Positions 1 through 8,251 of a stretch of 64,000 bases of DNA are shown in pieces. Source of the stretch: Humitalea rosea (GTDB taxonomy: Bacteria > Pseudomonadota > Alphaproteobacteria > Acetobacterales > Acetobacteraceae); assembly GCF_003253705.1 (NCBI RefSeq), contig NZ_QKYU01000027.1, positions 1 to 64,000 on the forward strand. The letters are read 5' to 3'. A program made the position numbers and the translations under genes. How positions within the stretch are numbered: the stretch's first letter is position 1; every line of letters starts with the position of its first letter. Under the pieces are notes generated by a model. It saw nothing but the letters and a program-made list of their open reading frames with translations, was not told where the DNA came from and searched no databases.

Positions 1-118
1 ACGGGCTGCGACGCCCCAGGGCCCTGCGGCCTTTCACCCGCCACCGCACCACCAACGCTAGCCGATGCCGGCGCGGATGAGCCAGACTTACAAGGCTCGG
101 CGCCTCATCCAGTACGCA
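1..118. other. Window edge, possible 3' end of an upstream gene
   Basis: No complete gene fits here. One forward frame is open from base 2 to a TAG at 59-61, with a Pro/His-rich tail, and could be the C-terminus of a gene starting before the window; the tandem terminators just downstream agree with that. The other forward frames are also partly open, so the choice of frame is a guess. Confidence 0.2.
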
Positions 119-150
119 ACGGCGGGCCTTGGCCCGCCGTTTTGCGTTTT
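119..150 (+). terminator. Rho-independent terminator, copy 1
   Basis: Bases 119-128 and 131-140 form a perfect GC-rich inverted repeat (ACGGCGGGCC / GGCCCGCCGT), followed at once by TTTTGCGTTTT. It would end transcription coming from left of the window, before glcD. Confidence 0.6.
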
Positions 151-206
151 GCTACCGGGCCTTGGCCCGCCGTTTTTGCGTTTGGGGTCGGGCCTTGGCG
201 CTCTGC
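124..206 (+). repeat. 33-nt tandem repeat containing the terminator
   Basis: The unit starting GGGCCTTGGCCCGCCG occurs at 124-156 and 157-189, and a truncated third copy (GGGCCTTGGC) starts at 190. Each full copy carries a hairpin and a T run, so the terminator itself has been duplicated in tandem. Confidence 0.7.
156..178 (+). terminator. Rho-independent terminator, copy 2
   Basis: CGGGCC (156-161) and GGCCCG (164-169) pair perfectly and a five-T run follows at 173-177. It is a near copy of the terminator just upstream and lies one repeat unit (33 nt) further on. Confidence 0.5.
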
Positions 207-263
207 ACCGTTGCAGCCCCGCCACGTCATGCGCATCTTCCCCGTCAGAGGGGAACCGCCACG

Positions 264-1733
264 ATGATCCGCCAGCCCGATCCCAAGCCCGAGGTTTTGG
301 CCCGCGCGCCCGAAATTGTCGCGGCCTTGCGCGCCATCGTCCCGGACGGCCCCCTCGGCCATGGCGTGATCAGCGACGCCAGGCGCCTCAAGCCCTATGA
401 AACCGACGGCCTCGCCGCCTATCGCCAGCCGCCGCTCGCCGTGGTGCTGCCCACCACCACCGAACAGGTCGCCGCCCTCCTCGCCTATTGCAACCGCATG
501 GGCGTGCGCGTGGTGCCGCGCGGGGCAGGGACCTCGCTCTCCGGCGGGGCGCTGCCGCTCGCCGATGCGGTGGTCATCGGCATGATGCGGATGAACCAGA
601 TCCTGGAGATCGACTACGCCGACCGGTTTGCCGTGGTGCAGGCCGGCGTCACCAATATCGGCATCACCAAGGCCGTCGAGGCCGCCGGATTCTTCTACGC
701 CCCCGATCCGTCGAGCCAGCTCGCCTGCATGATCGGCGGCAATGTGATGATGAATTCCGGGGGCGCGCATTGCCTGAAATACGGCGTCACCGCCAACAAC
801 CTGCTCGGCCTCACCTTCGTCTCCATCGAAGGCGAGGTGATCAAGATCGGCGGCGACCATCCCGATGCGGCGGGGCTGGACTGGCTCGGCCTCATCACCG
901 GCTCCGAGGGCCAGTTGGGCCTGGTCACCGAGGTCACCGTCCGCATCCTGCGCGGGCCCGAGGGCGCGCGCGCCATGCTCGCCGCCTTCGATGGCAATGA
1001 GGTCGCGGGCCAGGCCGTGGATGCCATCATCGGCAGCGGCATCATCCCCGTCGCCCTGGAATTCATGGACCGCCCCGCCATCCATGCCTGCGAGGCGTTT
1101 GCCCATGCCGGCTATCCGCTCGATGCCGAGGCGATGCTGATCATCGAGGTCGAGGGCAGCGTGGCCGAGCAGGACGACATGCTCGCCCGCATCCGCGACA
1201 TCTGCGCGCAATTCAACCCGATCAGCATGAAGGTCGCCGAGAGCGCGGAGCAATCCGCCGCCATCTGGAAGGGGCGCAAGGGTGCCTTCGGCGCGGTCGG
1301 GCGGATCAGCCCGGATTACCTCTGCATGGACGGCACCATCCCGACCAGCCAGCTCCCCTTCACCCTGCGCCGCATCGGCGAGATGTCGGCGGACTACGGC
1401 CTGCAGGTCGCCAACATCTTTCACGCGGGCGACGGCAATCTGCACCCGCTGATCATGTTCGACGCCAATGATGCGGATAGCTTCGTGCGGGCGGAAAAAT
1501 TCGGTGCCGATATCCTGCGCCTCTGCGTCGAGGTCGGCGGGTGCCTGACCGGCGAACACGGGGTGGGTGTGGAGAAACGCGACCTGATGGGGGTGCAGTT
1601 CACCGCCCGCGAGCTTGACCAGCAGCGCGCGCTGAAAACCGCCTTCGACCCGCAATGGCTGCTCAACCCCTCCAAGGTCTTCCCGCTGGACGGGCTGCCC
1701 GCCAGCGCCTCGATGCCCATGGCGGCCGAATGA
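264..1733 (+). CDS. glcD: Glycolate/D-lactate oxidase FAD subunit GlcD
   Basis: FAD-linked oxidase of the GlcD/D-lactate dehydrogenase family, which oxidises 2-hydroxy acids such as glycolate to 2-keto acids and passes electrons to the respiratory chain. The 489-residue product has the VAO-type FAD-binding motif RGAGTSLSGG at about residues 86-95, a second FAD-domain stretch with GGNVMMNSGG, and the C-terminal FHAGDGNLHP and GEHGVGVEKR motifs of the FAD-oxidase C domain. The start at 264 is chosen because AGAGGGGAA lies 10-18 nt upstream; the frame stays open further 5' but has no site there. It overlaps glcE by 4 nt (ATGA), so the two are translationally coupled. The family match is sure; the exact substrate (glycolate or D-lactate) is inferred from the pairing with glcE. 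Confidence 0.93.
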   Translation: MIRQPDPKPEVLARAPEIVAALRAIVPDGPLGHGVISDARRLKPYETDGLAAYRQPPLAVVLPTTTEQVAALLAYCNRMGVRVVPRGAGTSLSGGALPLADAVVIGMMRMNQILEIDYADRFAVVQAGVTNIGITKAVEAAGFFYAPDPSSQLACMIGGNVMMNSGGAHCLKYGVTANNLLGLTFVSIEGEVIKIGGDHPDAAGLDWLGLITGSEGQLGLVTEVTVRILRGPEGARAMLAAFDGNEVAGQAVDAIIGSGIIPVALEFMDRPAIHACEAFAHAGYPLDAEAMLIIEVEGSVAEQDDMLARIRDICAQFNPISMKVAESAEQSAAIWKGRKGAFGAVGRISPDYLCMDGTIPTSQLPFTLRRIGEMSADYGLQVANIFHAGDGNLHPLIMFDANDADSFVRAEKFGADILRLCVEVGGCLTGEHGVGVEKRDLMGVQFTARELDQQRALKTAFDPQWLLNPSKVFPLDGLPASASMPMAAE

Positions 1734-2899
1734 GCGGCAGCCTCGCGCCCGCGGATGAGGCCGGCATCGCCGCCGCCGTGCTGGCCGCCGCCGCCGCCGG
1801 CGAACCGCTGGCGATCGAGGGCAATGGCAGCAAGGCGGGGCTGCTGCGCCCGGTGCAGGCGGCGCGCGGCCTCTCCACCCGGGGGCTGACCGGGATCACC
1901 CTCTACAAGCCGGCCGAATTGGTGCTGTCGGCCCGCGCCGGCACGCCGATCCCTCAGATCGAGGCCGCGCTGGCCGAACACGGCCAGCATCTGATCGCCG
2001 AGCCGCCCGATACGCGCGCGGTCTTCGGCAGCGACCTGCCCGCGACCCTCGGCGGCATCGTCGCCACCAACCTCTCGGGGCCGCGCCGCATCGCCTGGGG
2101 CTCCATGCGCGACCATGTGCTCGGCGTCCGCTTCGTGAACGGGCAGGGGGAGGTGCTGCGCTCGGGGGGGCGGGTGCTGAAGAATGTGACCGGGCTCGAC
2201 CTCTGCAAGCTGCTCGCCGGCAGCCATGGCACGCTCGGGATCATGACCGAGATCACGCTGAAGGTGCTGCCCGCGCCCGAGGCCAGCGCCACCGTCGCGG
2301 TGCCGGTCGCCGATCTGGCCGAGGGCGTGCGGGTGCTGTCGGCGGGCCTGGGCAGCCCCTTCGGGGTGTCCGGTGCCGCGGTGCTGCCCGAGGGGTATGA
2401 GGCGCTGCGCGGCCCCGTCGCGCTGCTGCGGATCGAGGATTTCATCCCCTCCGTCGCCTATCGCTGCGGGCGGCTCGCGGCGGAGTTTCCGGGCGCCATC
2501 CTCATCGAGGAGGCCGCCTCCCGCGCCCTGTGGCGCGCGATCCGCGATCTTGGGCCGCTCGGCGCGGCACCCGGCGAGGCGATCTGGCGCCTCTCCGCCC
2601 GTCCCAGCGCGGGGGCGGGGCTGGCCGCCTGCCTCGGCGGCCGGGCGCTGCTGGATTGGGGTGGGGGGCTGGTCTGGCTCGCGGCCGAGGCCAGCGAGGC
2701 GAACCACCGCCGGGTGATGGCGGCGGCCGAGGCGGCCTCGGCCTCCTTCACCCTGTTCCGCGCCCCGGATGCGCTGCGCGCCGCGGTGCCGGTGATCAAT
2801 GCGGAGGCGGCGCCACTCGCGGCGATCGCGGCGCGGATCAAGGCGGCGCTGGATCCGGGGCTGCTGTTCAATCCGGGGCGGATGCGGGCGGGCGGCTGA
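1730..2899 (+). CDS. glcE: Glycolate oxidase FAD-binding subunit GlcE
   Basis: Second flavin subunit of glycolate oxidase, 389 residues. It has the FAD_binding_4 half only: GGIVATNLSGPRR and GGRVLKNVTGLDL, then TEITLKVLP, and ends with the typical family tail LLFNPGRM. It starts in the ATGA overlap with glcD. In most proteobacteria glcF (Fe-S subunit) follows, but here glcE is followed by about 100 nt without a gene and then doxX, so the third subunit must be elsewhere or absent. Confidence 0.92.
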   Translation: MSGSLAPADEAGIAAAVLAAAAAGEPLAIEGNGSKAGLLRPVQAARGLSTRGLTGITLYKPAELVLSARAGTPIPQIEAALAEHGQHLIAEPPDTRAVFGSDLPATLGGIVATNLSGPRRIAWGSMRDHVLGVRFVNGQGEVLRSGGRVLKNVTGLDLCKLLAGSHGTLGIMTEITLKVLPAPEASATVAVPVADLAEGVRVLSAGLGSPFGVSGAAVLPEGYEALRGPVALLRIEDFIPSVAYRCGRLAAEFPGAILIEEAASRALWRAIRDLGPLGAAPGEAIWRLSARPSAGAGLAACLGGRALLDWGGGLVWLAAEASEANHRRVMAAAEAASASFTLFRAPDALRAAVPVINAEAAPLAAIAARIKAALDPGLLFNPGRMRAGG

Positions 2900-3007
2900 T
2901 CGCTCCACCGACCCGCGGTTTGTTGAGGTGAATCAACGAAGGCTGCCTCGCCCTGAACCAGAGTGCCGTCAAATAAACGGCGCCTCTCTTCTTCAGGAGT
3001 TACTCAG

Positions 3008-3589
3008 ATGGTTGAACAACCCCTTTTCTCGAATCCCCGAGACCGTATGTTTCTGCCCTTCATGGGGGTGTTCTACGATCGCGTCGCGCAGCCGCTGGGA
3101 TGGATGTTGTTCCGGGTGCTGATCGGTGGGGCGCTTGTCTATGAAGGCTGGCCGAAGATCATCGACCCCCTGGGCCAGGTCGGATTTGTCGAGAACCTCG
3201 GTTTCTACCCCGGCTGGCTCTGGTCGCCGCTGCTGGCCGCCATGCAGTTCTTCGGTGGCTTCGCCATCGCCGCCGGCTTCCTGACCCGGCCGATCGCCCT
3301 GGCCAATGCGGTGATGCTGGCGATCACCCTCTGGTTCCACGTCTCCTTCCCCTATGGCGATCGCCTGGTCACCGATGCCGGCTTCCAGGTGCTGAGCGCC
3401 GGTGGCGCCGAGTTGCTGACCTCGGCCGGGGCACGGCGGCTGGCGGATGGCGGCCAGGCCTTCCTCGGCCAGGTGCAGGAGAAGGCCGAGATGGCCTCGC
3501 TGCTCTGGACCGGCGGGGCGGCCTTCTTCGCGGCCTTCGGCGGCGGCATCTGGTCGGTGGACCGCTGCCTGATGAAGAAGGAGTTCTGA
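3008..3589 (+). CDS. DoxX family membrane protein
   Basis: A 193-residue inner-membrane protein of the DoxX/TQO small subunit family. Hydrophobic segments lie at about residues 25-45, 60-80, 85-105 and 165-185, with the family-like stretches LFRVLIGGALVYEGWPKI and FGGFAIAAGFLTRPIA. The start at 3008 is preceded by CAGGAG at a good distance. DoxX proteins are linked to quinol or thiosulfate oxidation and redox stress, but the role of this one cannot be read from sequence. It follows glcE by about 110 nt, so it may have its own promoter. Confidence 0.8.
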   Translation: MVEQPLFSNPRDRMFLPFMGVFYDRVAQPLGWMLFRVLIGGALVYEGWPKIIDPLGQVGFVENLGFYPGWLWSPLLAAMQFFGGFAIAAGFLTRPIALANAVMLAITLWFHVSFPYGDRLVTDAGFQVLSAGGAELLTSAGARRLADGGQAFLGQVQEKAEMASLLWTGGAAFFAAFGGGIWSVDRCLMKKEF

Positions 3590-3594
3590 CGGCC

Positions 3595-3616
3595 CGCCGC
3601 GCGTAAAACCGCGGCG
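3595..3616 (+). terminator. Weak hairpin after doxX gene
   Basis: CGCCGCG (3595-3601) pairs perfectly with CGCGGCG (3610-3616) across an A-rich loop, 5 nt past the doxX stop. No T run follows, so termination is uncertain. Confidence 0.3.
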
Positions 3617-3659
3617 TCGTTCGCAGCTCACGCGTATTCGTGAATTAGCGATTTACAAT

Positions 3660-4149
3660 ATGAACGCGGCGGGGAAGCTTCCGGTGATTGCGGCGATGCC
3701 GCGCGCATATCCCGATCAACCTGGAGCGGGTCTTCGCCGCGCCTATCGCCATGTGGAGCTGCTCCGCTGGGGCCTGCCGGACCCCGACTGCCATGGTGCC
3801 GCGCGCGAACTTGCGCGGGGCTCGCGATCGCGGCGGTGGCGGCGGGGCGGGCCCCTTTCGCGCCGGCCGGTTGGATCATGCGGGCCTGCTGGCCGCATGG
3901 CCGCGATATCACCGACGCCGGCATGCTGGACGAGTCGCGCGGCCGCTTCGATGCGGCGCCCCTGATCAAGGCAGCCCGATCCCCCACGATCCCGGCCATC
4001 TGGCATGCCAATACCGAGCCGCGTGCGTCTTCGGCGCGCCCAGCTATGTCGTGGCCGGGCGTATGTTCCGGGGACAAGACCAGCTCGAATGGGTCGAGGA
4101 CGCGCTGCAACAGGTTTCAACCGGGAGAACAGACCGATGCCCATCCTGA
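3660..4149 (+). pseudogene. Decayed 2-hydroxychromene-2-carboxylate isomerase
   Basis: Pieces of a DsbA-fold HCCA isomerase (glutathione-dependent, naphthalene/aromatic degradation) lie in three successive forward frames. The frame at about 3741-3790 gives YRHVELLRWGLPDPD, like the family's Y-x-x-x-(D/E)-L-x-R-W-x-x-x-x-G-(L/I)-P stretch. The frame at about 3850-4018 gives GRDITDAGMLDE and later HANTE. The frame from about 4027 gives VFGAPSYVV, then GRMFRGQDQLEWVEDAL, the conserved C-terminus. At least two frameshifts separate them and the N-terminal third is not recognisable, so no active protein can be made. The last frame runs into the start of the ABC binding-protein gene, suggesting they once formed one operon. 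Confidence 0.72.
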
Positions 4150-5150
4150 CCAGACGCACCATGGCGGGCGCCGCCTTTCTCAGCCTCGCCGCGCCCCGGC
4201 TCGCCCGTGCCGAGGTCAGCGAGGTCCGTTTCGCCGAGGGCTTCGGCCTCAGCTATCTGCCGATCACGGTGATGGCGCATGAGCAGATGGTCGATCGCCG
4301 CGCCCGCGCCATGGGCCTCGGCCCGGTCAATACCCGGCTGCTGAAGCTGACCGGTGGCCCCGCGATGATCGACGCCATGCTGGCGGGGCAGGTCGATTTC
4401 ATCTCGGGCGGCGTGCCGCCGATGATCAACCTCTGGGACAAGACGGTCGCCTCGCTGCATGTGAAGGCCATCGCCTCCATGGGCAATTCGCCGCTGCATC
4501 TGAACACCATCGTGCCCGATGTGCATGACCTCGCGGGGTTGGTGGACAAGGGCCGCATCGCGCTGCCGGCGGTGCGCATCTCGGTGCAGGCGCTGACCTT
4601 GCAGATGGCCTGCGAGAAAGCCTTTGGCAGGGATGACTACCAGAAGCTCGACCGCCAGACCGTCTCCATGCCCCACCCCGAGGCGATGCAGGCGCTGCTC
4701 GGCGGCCGCACCGAGATCACCTCGCATTTCGCCAGCATGCCCTTCCTTTGGTACGAGGCGAAGGATACGCGCGTGGCCCGCGTGCTATCCTCCAGGGATG
4801 TGCTGGGCGGCAACCATACCGGGGCGGTGCTCTACAACAGCGGCCGCTGGCGCGATGCCAATCCCAAGGTCTTCGATGCCGTGGCGCTGGCGATCGACGA
4901 TGCCAACACGCTCATCAACGAACAGCCGCGCCGCGCCGCCGAGATCTATGCCGCCGCCAACCCCGGCCGCATCGACCTCGCCGAGATCGAGGCCATGATC
5001 GCCGACCGCGAGACCACCCAGTTCACCTCGACCCCGGAACGCGTGATGCCCTACGTCGAGTTCATGCATCGCCGCGGCCAGATCAAGACGATGCCGGCAA
5101 GCTGGAAGGATCTGTTCTGGGACAACATGCATGACCGCGCCGGGAGCTGA
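4137..5150 (+). CDS. ABC transporter substrate-binding protein (NMT1/SsuA type)
   Basis: Periplasmic binding protein, 337 residues, for a nitrate/sulfonate/taurine/pyrimidine-type ABC importer. It starts with an export signal, MPILTRRTMAGAAFLSLAAP, ending near ARA; the twin arginine suggests possible Tat export. The mature part has the NMT1 pattern: a start like VRFAEGFGLSYLPI, a GGPAMIDAMLAGQVDF stretch, and a C-terminal run of helices. The start at 4137 has GGGAGAAC upstream. The ATPase and permease genes follow directly. The ligand is unknown; the broken isomerase upstream makes an aromatic or related carboxylate/sulfonate possible. Confidence 0.85.
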   Translation: MPILTRRTMAGAAFLSLAAPRLARAEVSEVRFAEGFGLSYLPITVMAHEQMVDRRARAMGLGPVNTRLLKLTGGPAMIDAMLAGQVDFISGGVPPMINLWDKTVASLHVKAIASMGNSPLHLNTIVPDVHDLAGLVDKGRIALPAVRISVQALTLQMACEKAFGRDDYQKLDRQTVSMPHPEAMQALLGGRTEITSHFASMPFLWYEAKDTRVARVLSSRDVLGGNHTGAVLYNSGRWRDANPKVFDAVALAIDDANTLINEQPRRAAEIYAAANPGRIDLAEIEAMIADRETTQFTSTPERVMPYVEFMHRRGQIKTMPASWKDLFWDNMHDRAGS

Positions 5151-5154
5151 GGCG

Positions 5155-5973
5155 ATGACCGCCGTCCCGCTGCTCGATGTGCCCCTGTTGCTTGATGTGC
5201 CCCTGTTGCTTGATGTGCAGGACGTCACCCTGCGCTTCGCCACGCCGGAGCGGCAGGTCACCGCGACCTCCCGCGTCAGCTTCCAGGTGCGGGACGGGGA
5301 CCGTTTCGTGCTGCTCGGCCCCTCCGGCTGCGGCAAATCCAGCCTGTTGAAGGCGGTGGGCGGGTTCCTCAAGCCCGCGGAAGGGCAGATCCTGCTGAAC
5401 GGCCGCGCGGTGGACCGCCCGGGGCCGGACCGGATGATGGTCTTCCAGGAATTCGACCAGCTGCTGCCGTGGAAGACCGTGCTCGGCAACATCGCCTTCC
5501 CGCTCAAGGTCGCGGCCAGCCTGGGGCGGCGCGAGCGGCAGGAGCGGGCGGAATATTATCTGGAGAAGGTGGGCCTGGCCCGCTTCGCCCATGCCTATCC
5601 GCATACCCTCTCGGGCGGCATGAAGCAGCGCGTCGCCATCGCCCGCGCCATGGCGATGAAGCCGGACATCCTGCTGATGGACGAGCCCTATGCCGCGCTC
5701 GATGCGCTGACCCGGCGGCGGATGCAGGAGGAGTTTTTGGCACTCTGGGACGACATCGGCTTCACCGCGCTGTTCGTGACCCATTCGATCGAGGAGGCGA
5801 TCATCATCGGCTCGCGCATCCTCGTGCTCTCCCCGCATCCGGGGCGGGTGCGGGCGGAGCTGGATGCCTCCCGCTTCGACCAGCACCACCAGGGCGGCGC
5901 TGATTTCCAGGCTTTTCAACGGTGTATCCACGACATGCTCTTCGCCGAACCCATCGAGGAGGCGGTGGCGTGA
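5155..5973 (+). CDS. ABC transporter ATP-binding protein (SsuB/TauB type)
   Basis: Cytoplasmic ATPase of the importer, 272 residues. Walker A is GPSGCGKSS, the Q-loop is in VFQEFDQLLPWKTV, the signature is LSGGMKQR, Walker B is ILLMDEPYAALD, and the switch His is in VTHSIEEA. This is the nitrate/sulfonate/taurine subfamily (MDEP-x-x-ALD, Q-loop followed by LLPW). The start at 5155 is chosen over an in-frame ATG at 5131 inside the preceding gene because GGAGCTGAGG lies just upstream. The N-terminus carries a repeated VPLLLD stretch encoded by an 18-nt tandem repeat. Confidence 0.92.
   Translation: MTAVPLLDVPLLLDVPLLLDVQDVTLRFATPERQVTATSRVSFQVRDGDRFVLLGPSGCGKSSLLKAVGGFLKPAEGQILLNGRAVDRPGPDRMMVFQEFDQLLPWKTVLGNIAFPLKVAASLGRRERQERAEYYLEKVGLARFAHAYPHTLSGGMKQRVAIARAMAMKPDILLMDEPYAALDALTRRRMQEEFLALWDDIGFTALFVTHSIEEAIIIGSRILVLSPHPGRVRAELDASRFDQHHQGGADFQAFQRCIHDMLFAEPIEEAVA
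5176..5220 (+). repeat. 18-nt tandem repeat in ABC ATPase N-terminus
   Basis: GATGTGCCCCTGTTGCTT occurs at 5176-5193 and again identically at 5194-5211, followed by a partial third unit (GATGTGC). Being a multiple of three it keeps the frame and repeats DVPLLL in the protein before the conserved ABC domain begins. Confidence 0.85.
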
Positions 5974-6860
5974 ACATGCTGAGCCCCGCCCCCCGCCGCA
6001 GCACCGCGCCGCGCCCCGATTTCGAACCCGCCGGGATCGCCGCCGAGGCGCCCGAGGCGGTGGAGACCCCGCTGCCTGTCCTGCGCCGGCTGCTCAACCA
6101 GGGCTGGGTGCGGCGCGGCATCATCCTCGCCGCCATCGCCTGCCTGTGGGAGCTGAACGCGCGGCTGCTGGACAATCCGCTGCTGTTCCCGACCTTCCTC
6201 GTCACCTTCAAGGCGCTGTGGGGGCTGATGCTGGATGGCACGCTGCCGGACCGGATCGGGGTGTCGATGCAGGTGCTGCTCTTCGGCTATGGCGCCGGGA
6301 TCGTGCTCGCCGCGATCATGACCTCGCTGGCCGTCGGCACCCGTTGGGGGGCGGATGTGCTCTCGACCCTGACGGCGATGTTCAACCCGCTGCCGGCGAT
6401 CGCGCTGCTGCCGCTGGCGCTGATGTGGTTCGGGCTCGGCACCGGCAGCATCGTCTTCGTCATCATCCATTCGGTGCTCTGGGCGGTCGCGCTGAACACC
6501 CTGGCCGGCTTCCGCGCGGTGCCGGATGCGCAGCGTATGGCGGGGCAGAACTACGGGCTGCGGGGGCTGCGCTATGTCGCGCTGATCCTGGTGCCGGCGG
6601 CGCTGCCCTCGATCGTCTCGGGGCTGAAGATCGGCTGGGCCTTCGCCTGGCGCACGCTGATCGCGGCCGAGCTGATCTTCGGGGTCTCGGCGGGGTCGGG
6701 CGGGCTCGGCTGGTTCATCTTCGAGCGCCGCAATGCGCTGGAAACCGCGGATGTCTTCGCCGGGCTGATGACCGTGATCCTGATCGGCCTGCTGGTCGAG
6801 GGCGTGGTCTTCCGCACGCTGGAGGCGCGCACGGTGGTGCGTTGGGGCATGCAGCGATAG
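5970..6860 (+). CDS. ABC transporter permease (SsuC/TauC type)
   Basis: Membrane permease of the importer, 296 residues, with about six hydrophobic segments after a polar N-terminus of about 45 residues. It carries the BPD-transport inner-membrane signature around MAGQNYGLRGLRYVALILVPAALP (EAA loop) and the WRTLIAAEL stretch of the SsuC family. GTG at 5970 is preferred because GAGGAGG lies 7 nt upstream and the codon overlaps the ATPase stop (GTGA); ATG at 5976 is the alternative. Binding protein, ATPase and permease form one operon. Confidence 0.9.
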   Translation: MNMLSPAPRRSTAPRPDFEPAGIAAEAPEAVETPLPVLRRLLNQGWVRRGIILAAIACLWELNARLLDNPLLFPTFLVTFKALWGLMLDGTLPDRIGVSMQVLLFGYGAGIVLAAIMTSLAVGTRWGADVLSTLTAMFNPLPAIALLPLALMWFGLGTGSIVFVIIHSVLWAVALNTLAGFRAVPDAQRMAGQNYGLRGLRYVALILVPAALPSIVSGLKIGWAFAWRTLIAAELIFGVSAGSGGLGWFIFERRNALETADVFAGLMTVILIGLLVEGVVFRTLEARTVVRWGMQR

Positions 6861-7288
6861 GCTCGGGCCAAGCTGGGGCCGGCCGGCAGGAGAGGGAACC
6901 GCCCTGGACAGCATGCGCAGCGGCATTTCCGATCTGGCGCAGCGGGCCGATGCCGCCGCGACCCTGCGGGACGGTCAGCAGCGCCTCGCGCCGCGTGATG
7001 CGGTCGGCCCCCGCCTCGCACCATCGCGGGGTATGGCCTGGCTGTCATCCTGATCCAATGGATCTCTCCCCATTGGTTTGAGGGGGGGGATCGCAAGAGC
7101 CGCGCCGATGCTTTCGGCCGCCGGGGCCGCAATGCGCGCCCGTCGTTCGCGGAATGCATTGCAAATCGGTAACTCTCTGAAAACTCCCGATATTTTGCGG
7201 TGGTCACATCCTGGTCTTCGCTCGCCGGGGACAGAAAACTGGCGTAGAAGGGGCCCACCCCCCCGTTGCCACGAGACAAGTCCCCGCC
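6861..7288. other. 428-base gap between ABC operon and beta-propeller gene
   Basis: No recognisable gene. A short inverted repeat, CCAATGG (7055-7061) with CCATTGG (7070-7076), followed by TTTGAGG, could be a weak terminator for the ABC operon. From about 7155 the DNA becomes locally more AT-rich, which fits a promoter for the gene at 7289, but no clear -35/-10 pair stands out. Short open frames at 6913-7050 resemble nothing known to me. Confidence 0.4.
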
Positions 7289-8251
7289 ATGCGCGTCCTC
7301 ATCCTGTTGCTGACCCTCGCCTTCGTGGCCCCGGCGCACGCGGACCTGCTCTATGTGCTGAATTCCGGCGATGCCGACATCCAGGTGCTGGATGCCGGGA
7401 CGCGCGAGGAAGTCCGCCGCATCTCCGTGCTGCGCGAGGCGCATCATCTGGTCTGGGCGCCCGATCGCTCGGTGCTGCTGATCGGGGATTCTGGCGGCAA
7501 TGAGATGCTGTTCATCCAGCCCGCGACCGGCGAGGTCATCAGGCGCGAGCGGATCTCCAACCCCTACCACATGGAATTCAGCCCGGACGGCAAGCATCTG
7601 GTCGTCACCAGCCTGCGGCGGAACCAGGTGGACATCTACAACTGGGACGGCGCTGACCTGACCCTCGCCGCGCGGCTGCGGGTCTCGGACAAGCCGAGCC
7701 ATCTCGCCTACCGCCCGGATTCCAAGGTCGTCTATGTCACCTTGCAGGGCACCCGCAGCCTGATCGCGATCAGCCTGGAGACCAACCAGCCGCTCTGGAC
7801 CATGGAGGTCGGCCGCGATCCTGCCGGGGTGATCTGGCACCGTGACCGGCTGCTGATCGGCATCATGGGCAGCGACAATGTCGCGGTGGTGAACGCCGAG
7901 ACCCGCGTGGTGGAGCGCCGGGTCGTGGTCGGCCGGGGCGCGCATGCGCTGTTCGTGGGCCCCAATGACGGGCCGGTCTATGTCACCAGCCGGGTGGACA
8001 GCCGGATCACCGTGCTCGACCCCGGCAGCCTCGCGGTGCTGCATGCCTGGAACGTGCCGGGCGGGCCGGATTGCCTGACCTTCGACCCCGAGGGCCGGGT
8101 CTGGGCCACCTTGCGCTGGGCCGGGCGGGTCGGGCTGGTCGATGTGGAATCCGGCACCATGGAGGAGACCCGCGTCGGCCGCAGCCCGCATGGCGTGCTC
8201 TTCGTGCCCCGGCGGGATGTGGCGGCGGCGGTGCCGGCGCCCGCCCCGTGA
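7289..8251 (+). CDS. Secreted YVTN-type beta-propeller protein
   Basis: A 320-residue exported protein with a signal peptide of about 18 residues ending PAHA. The rest is made of about seven 40-residue repeats of the YVTN/NHL-like kind, seen in LLYVLNSGDADIQVLD, SPDGKHLVVTSLRRNQVDIYN, RPDSKVVYVTLQGTRSLIAI and GPVYVTSRVDSRITVLDPGS. Such propellers bind partners or ligands and have no catalytic residues that can be assigned. The stop overlaps the start of the deacetylase gene (TGATG), and the deacetylase in turn overlaps the desaturase gene, so the three are surely one operon. Confidence 0.75.
   Translation: MRVLILLLTLAFVAPAHADLLYVLNSGDADIQVLDAGTREEVRRISVLREAHHLVWAPDRSVLLIGDSGGNEMLFIQPATGEVIRRERISNPYHMEFSPDGKHLVVTSLRRNQVDIYNWDGADLTLAARLRVSDKPSHLAYRPDSKVVYVTLQGTRSLIAISLETNQPLWTMEVGRDPAGVIWHRDRLLIGIMGSDNVAVVNAETRVVERRVVVGRGAHALFVGPNDGPVYVTSRVDSRITVLDPGSLAVLHAWNVPGGPDCLTFDPEGRVWATLRWAGRVGLVDVESGTMEETRVGRSPHGVLFVPRRDVAAAVPAPAP

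Noticed and set aside
105-1655. Minus-strand open frame opposite glcD
   Set aside because: Antisense shadow; glcD has clear motifs and a ribosome site.
6913-7057. Short plus-strand frame with SDLAQRADAAATLRDG
   Set aside because: No start signal, no recognisable family, and ends before the next gene; kept only as part of the gap note.
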